From Candidatus Hecatellales archaeon B24 (GTDB lineage Archaea > Thermoproteota > Bathyarchaeia > Hecatellales > Hecatellaceae): a stretch of 12,987 bases of DNA. The notes beneath the pieces are model-generated. The model did not search any database. It was given only the letters and a program-made list of their open reading frames with translations, and was not told the DNA's origin. Within the stretch, counting starts at the first letter, position 1. Each line of letters starts with the position of its first letter. Shown here piece by piece: positions 7,933 to 12,646 of the stretch. Both the position numbers and the translations under genes were made by a program. Where the stretch lies: the NCBI GenBank assembly GCA_001593855.1, contig LUCC01000031.1, forward strand, positions 1 through 12,987, read 5' to 3'.

Positions 7933-8000
7933 ACTTTTATCTTCCCATGTAAAAAGGAGGTGTACGCTTGACAGCTGAAAAGCCCTGTTAAGGCTTTTTT
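7933..8000 (+). ncRNA. Short transcription unit candidate: strong SD, 7-codon mini-ORF, terminator-like hairpin
   Basis: This lies within the 252-base gap between leuS and the zinc-ribbon gene. A CTTTTAT TATA-like box (7934-7940) is followed by AAAAAGGAGGTG (7951-7962), the strongest Shine-Dalgarno in the window. Five bases later comes TTG ACA GCT GAA AAG CCC TGT TAA (7968-7991), encoding MTAEKPC. The end of this ORF lies inside a perfect 7-bp hairpin: AAAAGCC (7978-7984), loop CTGTTAA, GGCTTTT (7992-7998), plus two further T residues. It could be a leader peptide with attenuator, a small RNA, or the remnant 5' end of a lost gene. Transcription is not demonstrated by sequence alone. Confidence 0.35.
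7978..8000 (+). terminator. Hairpin plus T-run, intrinsic-terminator-like
   Basis: A perfect 7-bp stem (AAAAGCC/GGCTTTT) with a 7-base loop runs directly into a run of six T. It lies upstream of the apparent promoter of the zinc-ribbon gene, so it would end a short upstream transcript rather than that gene. Confidence 0.5.
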
Positions 8001-8021
8001 AGGCATTTAAGCCCCTCATAA

Positions 8022-8030
8022 ACTTTAATT
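8022..8030 (+). promoter_or_regulatory. TATA-like box of the zinc-ribbon/cdvA group
   Basis: ACTTTAATT sits so that transcription would start near 8052, just before the GGTGAT Shine-Dalgarno (8054-8059) and ATG 8065. The spacing is right for a short-leader archaeal promoter, but the box is only a moderate match. Confidence 0.35.
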
Positions 8031-8064
8031 CTTCTTTCCCCGCTAGGGCTGTCGGTGATAAGCT

Positions 8065-8364
8065 ATGGTTGAATGCCCACGTTGCAAAAGCGAAGATGTG
8101 GAGTTAATCAAGTCCTGGGACGTCAGACCTAAGTCCAAACGAGGCAAAGCCATAAAGGTTTCAATCTACCAGTGCCGCTCCTGCGGGAACAAGTTCAGGA
8201 AGGCTGTGAAACTGGAGGAGGCTCCTGCCTCCAACATCAGCCCCGTTATCAACGTGTCACAGTCCATGGCAGGCAGCGTCTCCGAGCCTCAAACCACAAC
8301 TGCCAGCGACGCCCACAAGGAATCATTCTTTGAGAAGCTGAAGAAAAGCTTCCATCTGTTCTAA
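8065..8364 (+). CDS. Small zinc-ribbon protein, function unknown
   Basis: The protein has 99 residues. The N-terminal half is a zinc ribbon: C4-x2-C7 in ECPRCKSED, then C37-x2-C40 in YQCRSCGNKFRKA. The intervening stretch is rich in Lys and Arg (VRPKSKRGKAIKV), suggesting nucleic-acid or protein binding. A low-complexity Ser/Thr/Ala linker (about residues 52-85) leads to a short amphipathic C-terminal helix, SFFEKLKKSFHLF, which could touch a membrane or a partner. It starts at ATG 8065 with GGTGAT five bases upstream. It is 33 bases ahead of the CdvA-like gene on the same strand and probably co-transcribed with it. I do not recognise a named family. Confidence 0.75.
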   Translation: MVECPRCKSEDVELIKSWDVRPKSKRGKAIKVSIYQCRSCGNKFRKAVKLEEAPASNISPVINVSQSMAGSVSEPQTTTASDAHKESFFEKLKKSFHLF

Positions 8365-8397
8365 AATCCTCATCTTAGGAGAGGGGAGAGGGAAGAT

Positions 8398-8751
8398 TTG
8401 ACTCTCCAGTATGAGGCGCTTCAAAAGTTCATAGGGAAGCCGGCTAAGGACATCTACCACCGGTATATTGGATACGTGGTAGGGATAACGCTGGATTCTA
8501 ACGGCTGCTTAAACTCTGTAGGAGTTGACAGGGGTGGAAGCTTCGAAGAGTTCTCCAGCAACCAGGTTATAATCGAAGATGAAACGCTGGTGCTGGTTCC
8601 AAACTGGAAGACTGAAGCTGAGAAATTCAGGAAGGAGCACGACTTAACCCTTAAACGTTTTCAAGCCTTAGACGAGCTTTTAAAGAACCATGAAATCCCG
8701 GAATACGTTTACAATGAACTCTGCAGCCAGTATAAGAATTCCAAAGCTTGA
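8398..8751 (+). CDS. cdvA: CdvA-like cell-division protein, N-terminal part (PRC-barrel), ends at frame break
   Basis: CdvA is the TACK-archaeal protein that marks the division site and recruits ESCRT-III (CdvB). This 117-residue ORF carries the PRC-barrel-like N-terminal domain: GKPAKDIYHRYIGYVVG at 13-29, GVDRGGSFEEF at 42-52, and VPNWKTEAEKF around W70. The start of the coiled coil follows, with ALDELLKNHEIPEYVYNEL. It starts at TTG 8398 after a purine-rich GGAGAGGGAAG. It stops at TGA 8749-8751 in mid-helix, and the rest of the family pattern resumes at once in the +1 frame. Dropping one base in TTCCAAAG (8739-8746) would give YKNSKLEEEHKALI without interruption. The assignment rests on remembered family patterns. 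Confidence 0.75.
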   Translation: MTLQYEALQKFIGKPAKDIYHRYIGYVVGITLDSNGCLNSVGVDRGGSFEEFSSNQVIIEDETLVLVPNWKTEAEKFRKEHDLTLKRFQALDELLKNHEIPEYVYNELCSQYKNSKA

Positions 8752-9109
8752 AGAGGAACATAAAGCCTTAATCGACGGCTTGAACGGAAGAATCAGAGAG
8801 CTGGAAAACCATATTCACCATTTGGAAAGGTTCTTAGGCCACCTGAAAGTTCAGCATAAAGCCGGAGAAATAAGCGATGAAACCTACAAGCTTGCCAGCG
8901 AATACTTAAATTCTGTCATAGATAAAACCATTCAGGAGAAAAAGGACGTAGAAAACACCTTAAACCTTTTAGTCTCCCCGCCTAAGGAGCCCGAGTACAA
9001 GGAGCAAGAGCCTGAACCAGCCCAAGAACCCTCTAAACCTGAGGAGCTAACAAGCGGACATGACGAGCCCCTAGTCGTCAAAGTGGTTTCGCAGCCGGGT
9101 GAAGAATAG
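8690..9109 (+). CDS. cdvA: CdvA-like cell-division protein, C-terminal part (coiled coil and tail), +1 frame
   Basis: This frame is open from ATG 8690, but authentic-looking coding begins near 8740 (KLEEEHKALI). The long heptad-like coiled coil includes LNGRIRELENHIHHLERFL, then LKVQHKAGEISDETYKLA and IQEKKDVENTLNLL. The K-V-Q-x-x-x-G-E-I-S-x-x-x-Y pattern is typical of CdvA C-terminal coiled coils. A proline/glutamate-rich tail (PKEPEYKEQEPEPAQEPSKP) ends in LVVKVVSQPGEE. In Sulfolobus a C-terminal CdvA peptide binds CdvB; a similar role here is an inference. Neither cdvB nor cdvC is in the window. Initiation at 8690 would add residues unlike the family, so I read this as the second half of the preceding gene. 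Confidence 0.75.
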   Translation: MKSRNTFTMNSAASIRIPKLEEEHKALIDGLNGRIRELENHIHHLERFLGHLKVQHKAGEISDETYKLASEYLNSVIDKTIQEKKDVENTLNLLVSPPKEPEYKEQEPEPAQEPSKPEELTSGHDEPLVVKVVSQPGEE

Positions 9110-9171
9110 TCAAAATCCACTCTAAACCCCCAAATTTTTCTCCTTCCCCACAAATTTGAGAGGTATGCTTG

Positions 9172-9690
9172 ATGGGTCTCCCATTCAGGAGTTTCGGAAC
9201 TTCTGTATGGCTTGGATTGAAGTATTTTAAAATAGCCTGGTTCAAGGTTAAACTTGGCATTTTAGCTCTTTCAATGGTTACAGCCAGCTTCATTTTTTTC
9301 ACCGGCTTCAGAGGCTTTGAAAGATATCTGACGTTTATCCCGGTCAGCATAATTATGGCTGTAGCCTTTTCAGCTGTTATGCTCCATCTGGTTAAATGGT
9401 CTATCCAGGATGTAGCTCTCTTCAAGGCTCTGGGAGCTAACAGGGGAACTATCACTCTTGCTGTTCTCTTCGAGCTTACCATTCTAGGTTTACTGTCCTC
9501 CGCCATTGGAGTAGCCGTAGGCTTAGCCCTAGTCTTTCCCCTCCAGGGCATTGAAGTCTTCCAGTCTGCCGGAGCTTTAACCCTAACTGCTGTTCTGCTC
9601 TCAGTTCTCCTAGGAGCCTTAACTGGAGCCTTATCCGTTTGGAGGGAATCCAAGAGAACCGTTGCGGAGATCCTGTCCTATGCCGGGTGA
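9172..9690 (+). CDS. Minimal FtsX/MacB-like ABC permease
   Basis: This 172-residue membrane protein has four predicted helices: about 28-46, 53-73, 95-122 and 134-156. Between TM2 and TM3 lies the FtsX-family coupling segment VALFKALGANRGTITLAVLFE (79-100 region), which contacts the ATPase. The basic tail WRESKRTVAEILSYAG is typical of the family's C-terminus. Usual FtsX, LolC or MacB permeases have a large extracytoplasmic domain between TM1 and TM2; here that loop is only about six residues. ATG 9172 follows GAGAGGT (9158-9164) at good spacing; TTG 9169 is an in-frame alternative. It overlaps the ATPase gene by 11 bases, so the two form a transporter-like pair. The substrate or partner is unknown. 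Confidence 0.85.
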   Translation: MGLPFRSFGTSVWLGLKYFKIAWFKVKLGILALSMVTASFIFFTGFRGFERYLTFIPVSIIMAVAFSAVMLHLVKWSIQDVALFKALGANRGTITLAVLFELTILGLLSSAIGVAVGLALVFPLQGIEVFQSAGALTLTAVLLSVLLGALTGALSVWRESKRTVAEILSYAG

Positions 9691-10351
9691 ACCAGTAGTT
9701 AAACTGGAGCACGTTAAAAAAGTCTACGATGGCCAGGGTAAACCATCAAGCGTCTTCGAAGACTTAAACTTGGAAGTCCGTAGGGGCGAGTTCCTAGCCA
9801 TCTTCGGCCCTACAGGATGCGGTAAGACAACTTTGCTCAACCTTATAGCTGGCTTCGACAGGCCTCAAAAGGGCAGAATATACGTTAAGGGCGTTGAAGT
9901 CAGCAGTCTTCCCGAAAGCAAGCTTGCAGTCTTCAGACGTAGAAACCTTGGAATGGTCTTCCAAACCAACAACCTGATACCTCACATGACCGTTTTCGAG
10001 AACGTTGAGCTTCCCCTAGTTTTCTCCGGGCTTGGAAGAGCTGAAAGAAAACGGAGGGTTGAGGAAGCCCTTAAAGCCTTCTGGATTTCAAATTACGCTG
10101 ACAGGAAGATTTCAACTTTAAGTGTTGGAGAGTGCAGAATGGTTTCACTGGCCAGGGCCATGGTCACAGATCCTGAAATCGTGCTTCTAGACGAACCTAC
10201 AGACTTCTTAGACGCCCTAACCGTAGACCTCCTGCTTTCCTCGCTTAAAGGCAAGCTTATGAAGGGTAAAACGCTGATTGCCACCACTCACCGCGGAAGG
10301 CTTACAAGGGTGGCTGAAAGAGTTATAAGGCTTAAAAAGAGGCTTTCTTAA
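9680..10351 (+). CDS. ABC transporter ATPase, FtsE/LolD/MacB-like
   Basis: This 223-residue nucleotide-binding subunit energises the FtsX-like permease encoded just upstream. Walker A is GPTGCGKTT (43-51), the Q-loop is in GMVFQTNNLIPHMTVFENVELPL, Walker B is EIVLLDEPT, and the H-loop is in IATTHRG. The signature motif reads LSVGE instead of LSGGQ, and the D-loop reads TDFLDA. The length suits the LolD/FtsE class, whose members pair with FtsX-fold permeases. I chose ATG 9680 because GGAGAT (9666-9671) lies eight bases upstream; TTG 9662 in the same frame would extend into the permease. The start overlaps the permease stop by 11 bases, which suggests coupled translation. The stop shares TTAA with the convergent tfb gene. 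Confidence 0.93.
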   Translation: MPGEPVVKLEHVKKVYDGQGKPSSVFEDLNLEVRRGEFLAIFGPTGCGKTTLLNLIAGFDRPQKGRIYVKGVEVSSLPESKLAVFRRRNLGMVFQTNNLIPHMTVFENVELPLVFSGLGRAERKRRVEEALKAFWISNYADRKISTLSVGECRMVSLARAMVTDPEIVLLDEPTDFLDALTVDLLLSSLKGKLMKGKTLIATTHRGRLTRVAERVIRLKKRLS

Positions 10352-11295
10352 ACGTCTAATCCCAAGGCGTCTTTAAGCCCCTTATACCTGTTTCTAACAG
10401 TTACCTCCGTGACTCCTGCAGCTTCAGCTACGTCCTTCTGAGTTTTCTTTTCACCTGTGAGCACGCAGGCAATATAGAGGGCTGCAGCAGCAATACCTAT
10501 AGGGTCTTTACCTACCACAGCCCCTCTTCTCTCGGTTTCGTCCAGGAGCCTGATAGCCTCCATCTGCGTTCTCTCAGGAATCCCAGCCCTAGCAGCAATC
10601 TTCGAAACGTAGTTTTTCGGGTCTGGAATAGGCATCTTCAAGCCTAACTCCTGAACCAGCAGCCTATAGCAGCGGGCTATATCCTTCTTTTTAACCCTGC
10701 TTACAGCTGCAACCTCCTTAAGCGACCTAGGCCTGTCATATCTACGACAGGCAGCGTAAACGGCTGCAGCCACAATGGCTGAAATAGATCGTCCTCTAAC
10801 AAGCCCCTTCTCTAGGGCCTTCCTGTAAACTTCAGCAGCTTCCTCCTGTAAGTCTTCTGGAAGATGTATTTTGTCGGCAATCCGGTCAAGCTCAGCTAAG
10901 GCTTGAAGCAGGTTGCGTTCTACAGGAGACTGATACTGGGTTCTAGTCTGCCATCTTCTAAGCCTGAGCATTTGCATGCGGGTTTCCATTCCAACCCTTC
11001 GACCGAAAGCATCCTTTCCAACCTTATCTATAACGGTTGGAAGCCCCTTATCGGCGTGAAGGATGGAAATAGGGCTTCCAACCCTGCTTTTTTCAGCCTT
11101 CTCCTCCGGGGTGAAGGCTCTCCATTCCGGTCCCCGGTCGAAGGCTTCCTCGCTTATTACAAGCCCACACTGGCTGCATACAATTTCTCCGGTTTCACTT
11201 TGAACAAGAATAGGGCTTCTACACTCGGGGCAACGGTTGGGGACGCCTCTTTCAGCCCCCTGCTCACGTATTACACGCTTATGTTTTACACTCAA
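10348..11295 (-). CDS. tfb: Transcription initiation factor B (TFB)
   Basis: TFB bridges TBP on the TATA box and RNA polymerase. The 315-residue protein has an N-terminal zinc ribbon (C22, C25, C40, C43). The B-reader/linker region contains GPEWRAFTPEEKAEKSRVG and ILHADKGLPTVIDK. Two cyclin repeats follow, roughly 115-205 and 212-305. The first ends with AVYAACRRYDRPRSLKEVAA; the second has GKDPIGIAAAALYIACVLTG, then KTQKDVAEAAGVTEVTVRNR, the helix-turn-helix that reads the BRE. The length is normal. The start is TTG 11295-11293, preceded on its strand by GGAGGGGTGA. The leader is about 90 bases if the TATA box at 11411-11420 is used. It converges with the ABC ATPase gene. Confidence 0.96.
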   Translation of the reverse strand: MSVKHKRVIREQGAERGVPNRCPECRSPILVQSETGEIVCSQCGLVISEEAFDRGPEWRAFTPEEKAEKSRVGSPISILHADKGLPTVIDKVGKDAFGRRVGMETRMQMLRLRRWQTRTQYQSPVERNLLQALAELDRIADKIHLPEDLQEEAAEVYRKALEKGLVRGRSISAIVAAAVYAACRRYDRPRSLKEVAAVSRVKKKDIARCYRLLVQELGLKMPIPDPKNYVSKIAARAGIPERTQMEAIRLLDETERRGAVVGKDPIGIAAAALYIACVLTGEKKTQKDVAEAAGVTEVTVRNRYKGLKDALGLDV

Positions 11296-11389
11296 TATTC
11301 ACCCCTCCCCCATTTAATCCTACACCAGCCCCTTCCTGAGGGGAGGGCGGTGTAATCATAAGTAAAGGGAGTAAGGAAGATTCTAGGCT

Positions 11390-11406
11390 TAAGTCTATTA
11401 GACTTA
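11390..11406. promoter_or_regulatory. Perfect palindrome at the tfb promoter, operator candidate
   Basis: TAAGTCTA-T-TAGACTTA is a perfect 8-bp inverted repeat about one central base. It begins 4 bp downstream of the tfb TATA box on the minus strand and covers the expected transcription start near 11388. A dimeric repressor bound here would block polymerase loading. Neither binding nor identity of the protein can be shown from sequence. Confidence 0.5.
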
Positions 11407-11410
11407 CCCC

Positions 11411-11424
11411 TATATAAACTTTAC
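11411..11424 (-). promoter_or_regulatory. BRE/TATA of tfb
   Basis: On the minus strand the sequence reads GAGTAAAGTTTATATAGGGG, with an A-rich BRE directly before TTTATATA. This is close to the archaeal consensus and is the best TATA box in the window. Transcription start is expected about 25 bases downstream, near 11388. Confidence 0.6.
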
Positions 11425-11463
11425 TCTAAAAGTTTTTTAAACCCTAATTTTTTAAGCCTCTAA

Positions 11464-11478
11464 ATCAACTTTTATTGT
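11464..11478 (+). promoter_or_regulatory. TATA-like element of the JAMM gene
   Basis: ATCAACTTTTATTGT has an A-rich BRE followed by CTTTTATT. It is centred about 24 bases before ATG 11497, implying an almost leaderless mRNA. GGTGAG (11488-11493) is only three bases from the ATG, too close to be a comfortable Shine-Dalgarno. A farther T-rich box near 11447-11453 is an alternative. Confidence 0.35.
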
Positions 11479-11496
11479 GTTACGAAAGGTGAGCCC

Positions 11497-11883
11497 ATGG
11501 CAAAAATAAGAAGCGTAGACTTCCCCTCAGACGTATTTGAAGGCTTATTAGCCTACGCTAGACACGTGCACCCACGGGAGGTCCTGCTACTATTAAGAGG
11601 AAAGGTTTCCGGTGGAAGCCTTCGAGTGGAGGAATTCCTTGTTCCTCCCTTCGCTGTTCAAGGAGAAGGCTTTGCCTCCTTTTCACCTTGGTTTCTACCT
11701 TTAGACCCTTCTATTCTCGGAACAGTTCACTCTCACCCCTCAGGAAGCCTCAGACCCTCAACGGAAGACTTCAACCACTTCTACGGCCGGGTGATGGTGA
11801 TAGTGGCTTACCCTTACCGTTCGGAAAGCAACATCGCAGCCTACGAAAAGGACGGCGGAAACCTCCCGGTAAGGCTGCTGTAG
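11497..11883 (+). CDS. JAMM/MPN+ (JAB1) zinc metalloprotease, desampylase-like
   Basis: This compact 128-residue single-domain protein has the full JAMM motif. Glu28 lies in HPREVLLLLRG. H78-S-H80-P81 is followed by S88-x2-D91 in THE HxHPx6SxxD arrangement (HSHPSGSLRPSTEDF). These residues bind zinc and activate water in isopeptidases of the Rpn11/AMSH fold. Archaeal stand-alone members such as Haloferax HvJAMM1 remove ubiquitin-like SAMP modifiers; that function here is an inference from the family. It is divergent from tfb, and the RAM-domain gene follows 75 bases downstream. No E1- or SAMP-like gene is in the window. Confidence 0.9.
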   Translation: MAKIRSVDFPSDVFEGLLAYARHVHPREVLLLLRGKVSGGSLRVEEFLVPPFAVQGEGFASFSPWFLPLDPSILGTVHSHPSGSLRPSTEDFNHFYGRVMVIVAYPYRSESNIAAYEKDGGNLPVRLL

Positions 11884-11958
11884 CCACCAGAAATCAGGAA
11901 ACCTTAAAACCGGTGGAGGCGAGAATTAAATAGCCCCCGGTAGGAGGTTGATGTTTAA

Positions 11959-12207
11959 ATGCCTATAAGAGCTTTCGTGCTTGTGACAGCCAAGCCAGGG
12001 ACATCCGAGGAAATCGTTAGAACCCGGAAGGTTAGAGGCGTTAAACTGGCGAACTCCGTCTTCGGAAGGTTTGACGCCGTGGTAGTGGTTGAAGCTAAAG
12101 ACCTTGAAGAGCTTAGAAAAATAGTTTACGAGATGATAGAGCAGCTTCCAAACATCGTTCACACGGAAACCCTGATTTCCCTGTTCTACCCGCCTGAGAA
12201 GGCCTAA
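11959..12207 (+). CDS. Stand-alone Lrp/AsnC effector-binding (RAM) domain protein, copy 1
   Basis: This 82-residue protein is a single RAM/ACT-like beta-alpha-beta domain without a helix-turn-helix. Signature segments are RAFVLVTAKPGTSEEIV, a G-V-K-L-A-x-S-V-F-G-R-F-D-A-V-V-V-V core (residues 32-49), and LPNIVHTETLISL. Such SMAL proteins form oligomers that bind amino acids and may partner with full-length Lrp regulators. The ATG at 11959 is ten bases after AGGAGGT; a second ATG at 11951 opens a five-codon ORF overlapping this start. A TTAAA box at 11925-11929 or 11904-11908 may be the promoter. A paralogue faces it tail to tail with a 4-base overlap. Confidence 0.85.
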   Translation: MPIRAFVLVTAKPGTSEEIVRTRKVRGVKLANSVFGRFDAVVVVEAKDLEELRKIVYEMIEQLPNIVHTETLISLFYPPEKA

Positions 12208-12452
12208 CCTTTAGCCATCAAGCTTATCAAGGTTTCAGTATGGGTTACGTTTGGAAGCCTCTCAATTATTTTGTAGGTTAGCCTTGTAAGCTCATCCAAG
12301 CTTTTAACATCCACCACCACAACCGCGTCGAATCTGCCGTAAACCGAATCGGCAATTTTAACTCCCTTCAAGCTTCTGGTACGCTTCACGGCGGCTACTA
12401 TCTCCTCCGAGGTTCCAGGCTTAGCCGTAATCAGAATGTACGCTCTCAACAA
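12204..12452 (-). CDS. Stand-alone Lrp/AsnC effector-binding (RAM) domain protein, copy 2
   Basis: This is a paralogue of the facing gene, with the same ITAKPGTSEEIV start, GVKIADSVYGRFDAVVVVD core and LPNVTHTETLISLM end. It differs by a four-residue insertion (AAVK before RTRSLKGVK). It has no DNA-binding domain. The frame is open to TTG 12464, but alignment with the paralogue (start followed by one residue, then I/L-R-A) favours TTG 12452-12450, just after GGTGG on its strand. That start gives 82 residues. The TTTTTATT box at 12482-12489 would give an almost leaderless mRNA. It probably forms mixed or separate oligomers with copy 1; the ligand is unknown. Confidence 0.85.
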   Translation of the reverse strand: MLRAYILITAKPGTSEEIVAAVKRTRSLKGVKIADSVYGRFDAVVVVDVKSLDELTRLTYKIIERLPNVTHTETLISLMAKG

Positions 12453-12480
12453 GCCCACCAACAAACTTAAGCCAGCCAGG

Positions 12481-12500
12481 AAATAAAAACCTTAATACCT
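12481..12500. promoter_or_regulatory. Divergent promoter region of RAM copy 2 and tRNA-Thr
   Basis: On the minus strand GGTTTTTATTT (12481-12491) is placed for the RAM gene. On the plus strand CCTTAATACC (12490-12499) is 28-37 bases before the tRNA 5' end, the correct distance for an archaeal tRNA promoter. The two elements abut, so expression may be linked. Confidence 0.4.
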
Positions 12501-12526
12501 GAAAACTGGATAAAGGAAACAGAAAA

Positions 12527-12604
12527 GCCCCGGTAGCGTAGCCCGGTTAGCGCGTGGCCTTGGTAAGGCCAAGGTCGCGGGTTCGAACCCCGCCCGGGGC
12601 TCCA
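12527..12604 (+). tRNA. trnT-GGT: tRNA-Thr (anticodon GGT), CCA encoded
   Basis: A complete cloverleaf is visible. The acceptor GCCCCGG (12527-12533) pairs with CCGGGGC (12594-12600). The D stem is GCGT/GCGC with one G-U pair. The anticodon stem is TGGCC/GGCCA with loop TTGGTAA, anticodon GGT at 12562-12564. The variable loop is AGGTC. The T stem is GCGGG/CCCGC with loop TTCGAAC. The discriminator is T at 12601, as expected for archaeal tRNA-Thr, and CCA is encoded at 12602-12604. There is no intron. It reads ACC and ACU codons. The foreign-looking ORF begins 43 bases past the CCA. Confidence 0.97.
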
Positions 12605-12646
12605 CCAAATAAATTTCTTTTAAAAGTAAAGGACTGGTGATGAAGT

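Noticed and set aside
8736..8749. EcoRI (GAATTC) and HindIII (AAGCTT) sites two bases apart at the cdvA frame break, as in a cloning junction.
   Set aside because: Protein homology continues smoothly on both sides with only one base out of register, so a joined-clone artefact is unlikely; two six-base sites in proximity can arise by chance.
9131..9158. Repeated CAAATTT/AAATTTG capable of forming a stem between cdvA and the permease gene.
   Set aside because: Seven weak, mostly A-T pairs with a 14-base loop and no T-run; too weak to call a terminator or operator.
9078..9653. A 191-codon minus-strand open frame opposite the permease.
   Set aside because: The opposite strand encodes a convincing four-helix FtsX-like protein with ribosome site and overlap coupling; the antisense product has an unnatural Lys/Arg/Thr-rich composition.
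10903..11355. A 150-codon open frame antisense to tfb and running into its promoter region.
   Set aside because: It lies opposite well-supported TFB coding sequence, shows no domain pattern and lacks a plausible ribosome site.
12637..12643. GTGATGA resembling a C box of a C/D-box sRNA.
   Set aside because: No CTGA D box occurs at a suitable distance, and the motif is explained as the Shine-Dalgarno of the ORF at 12647.
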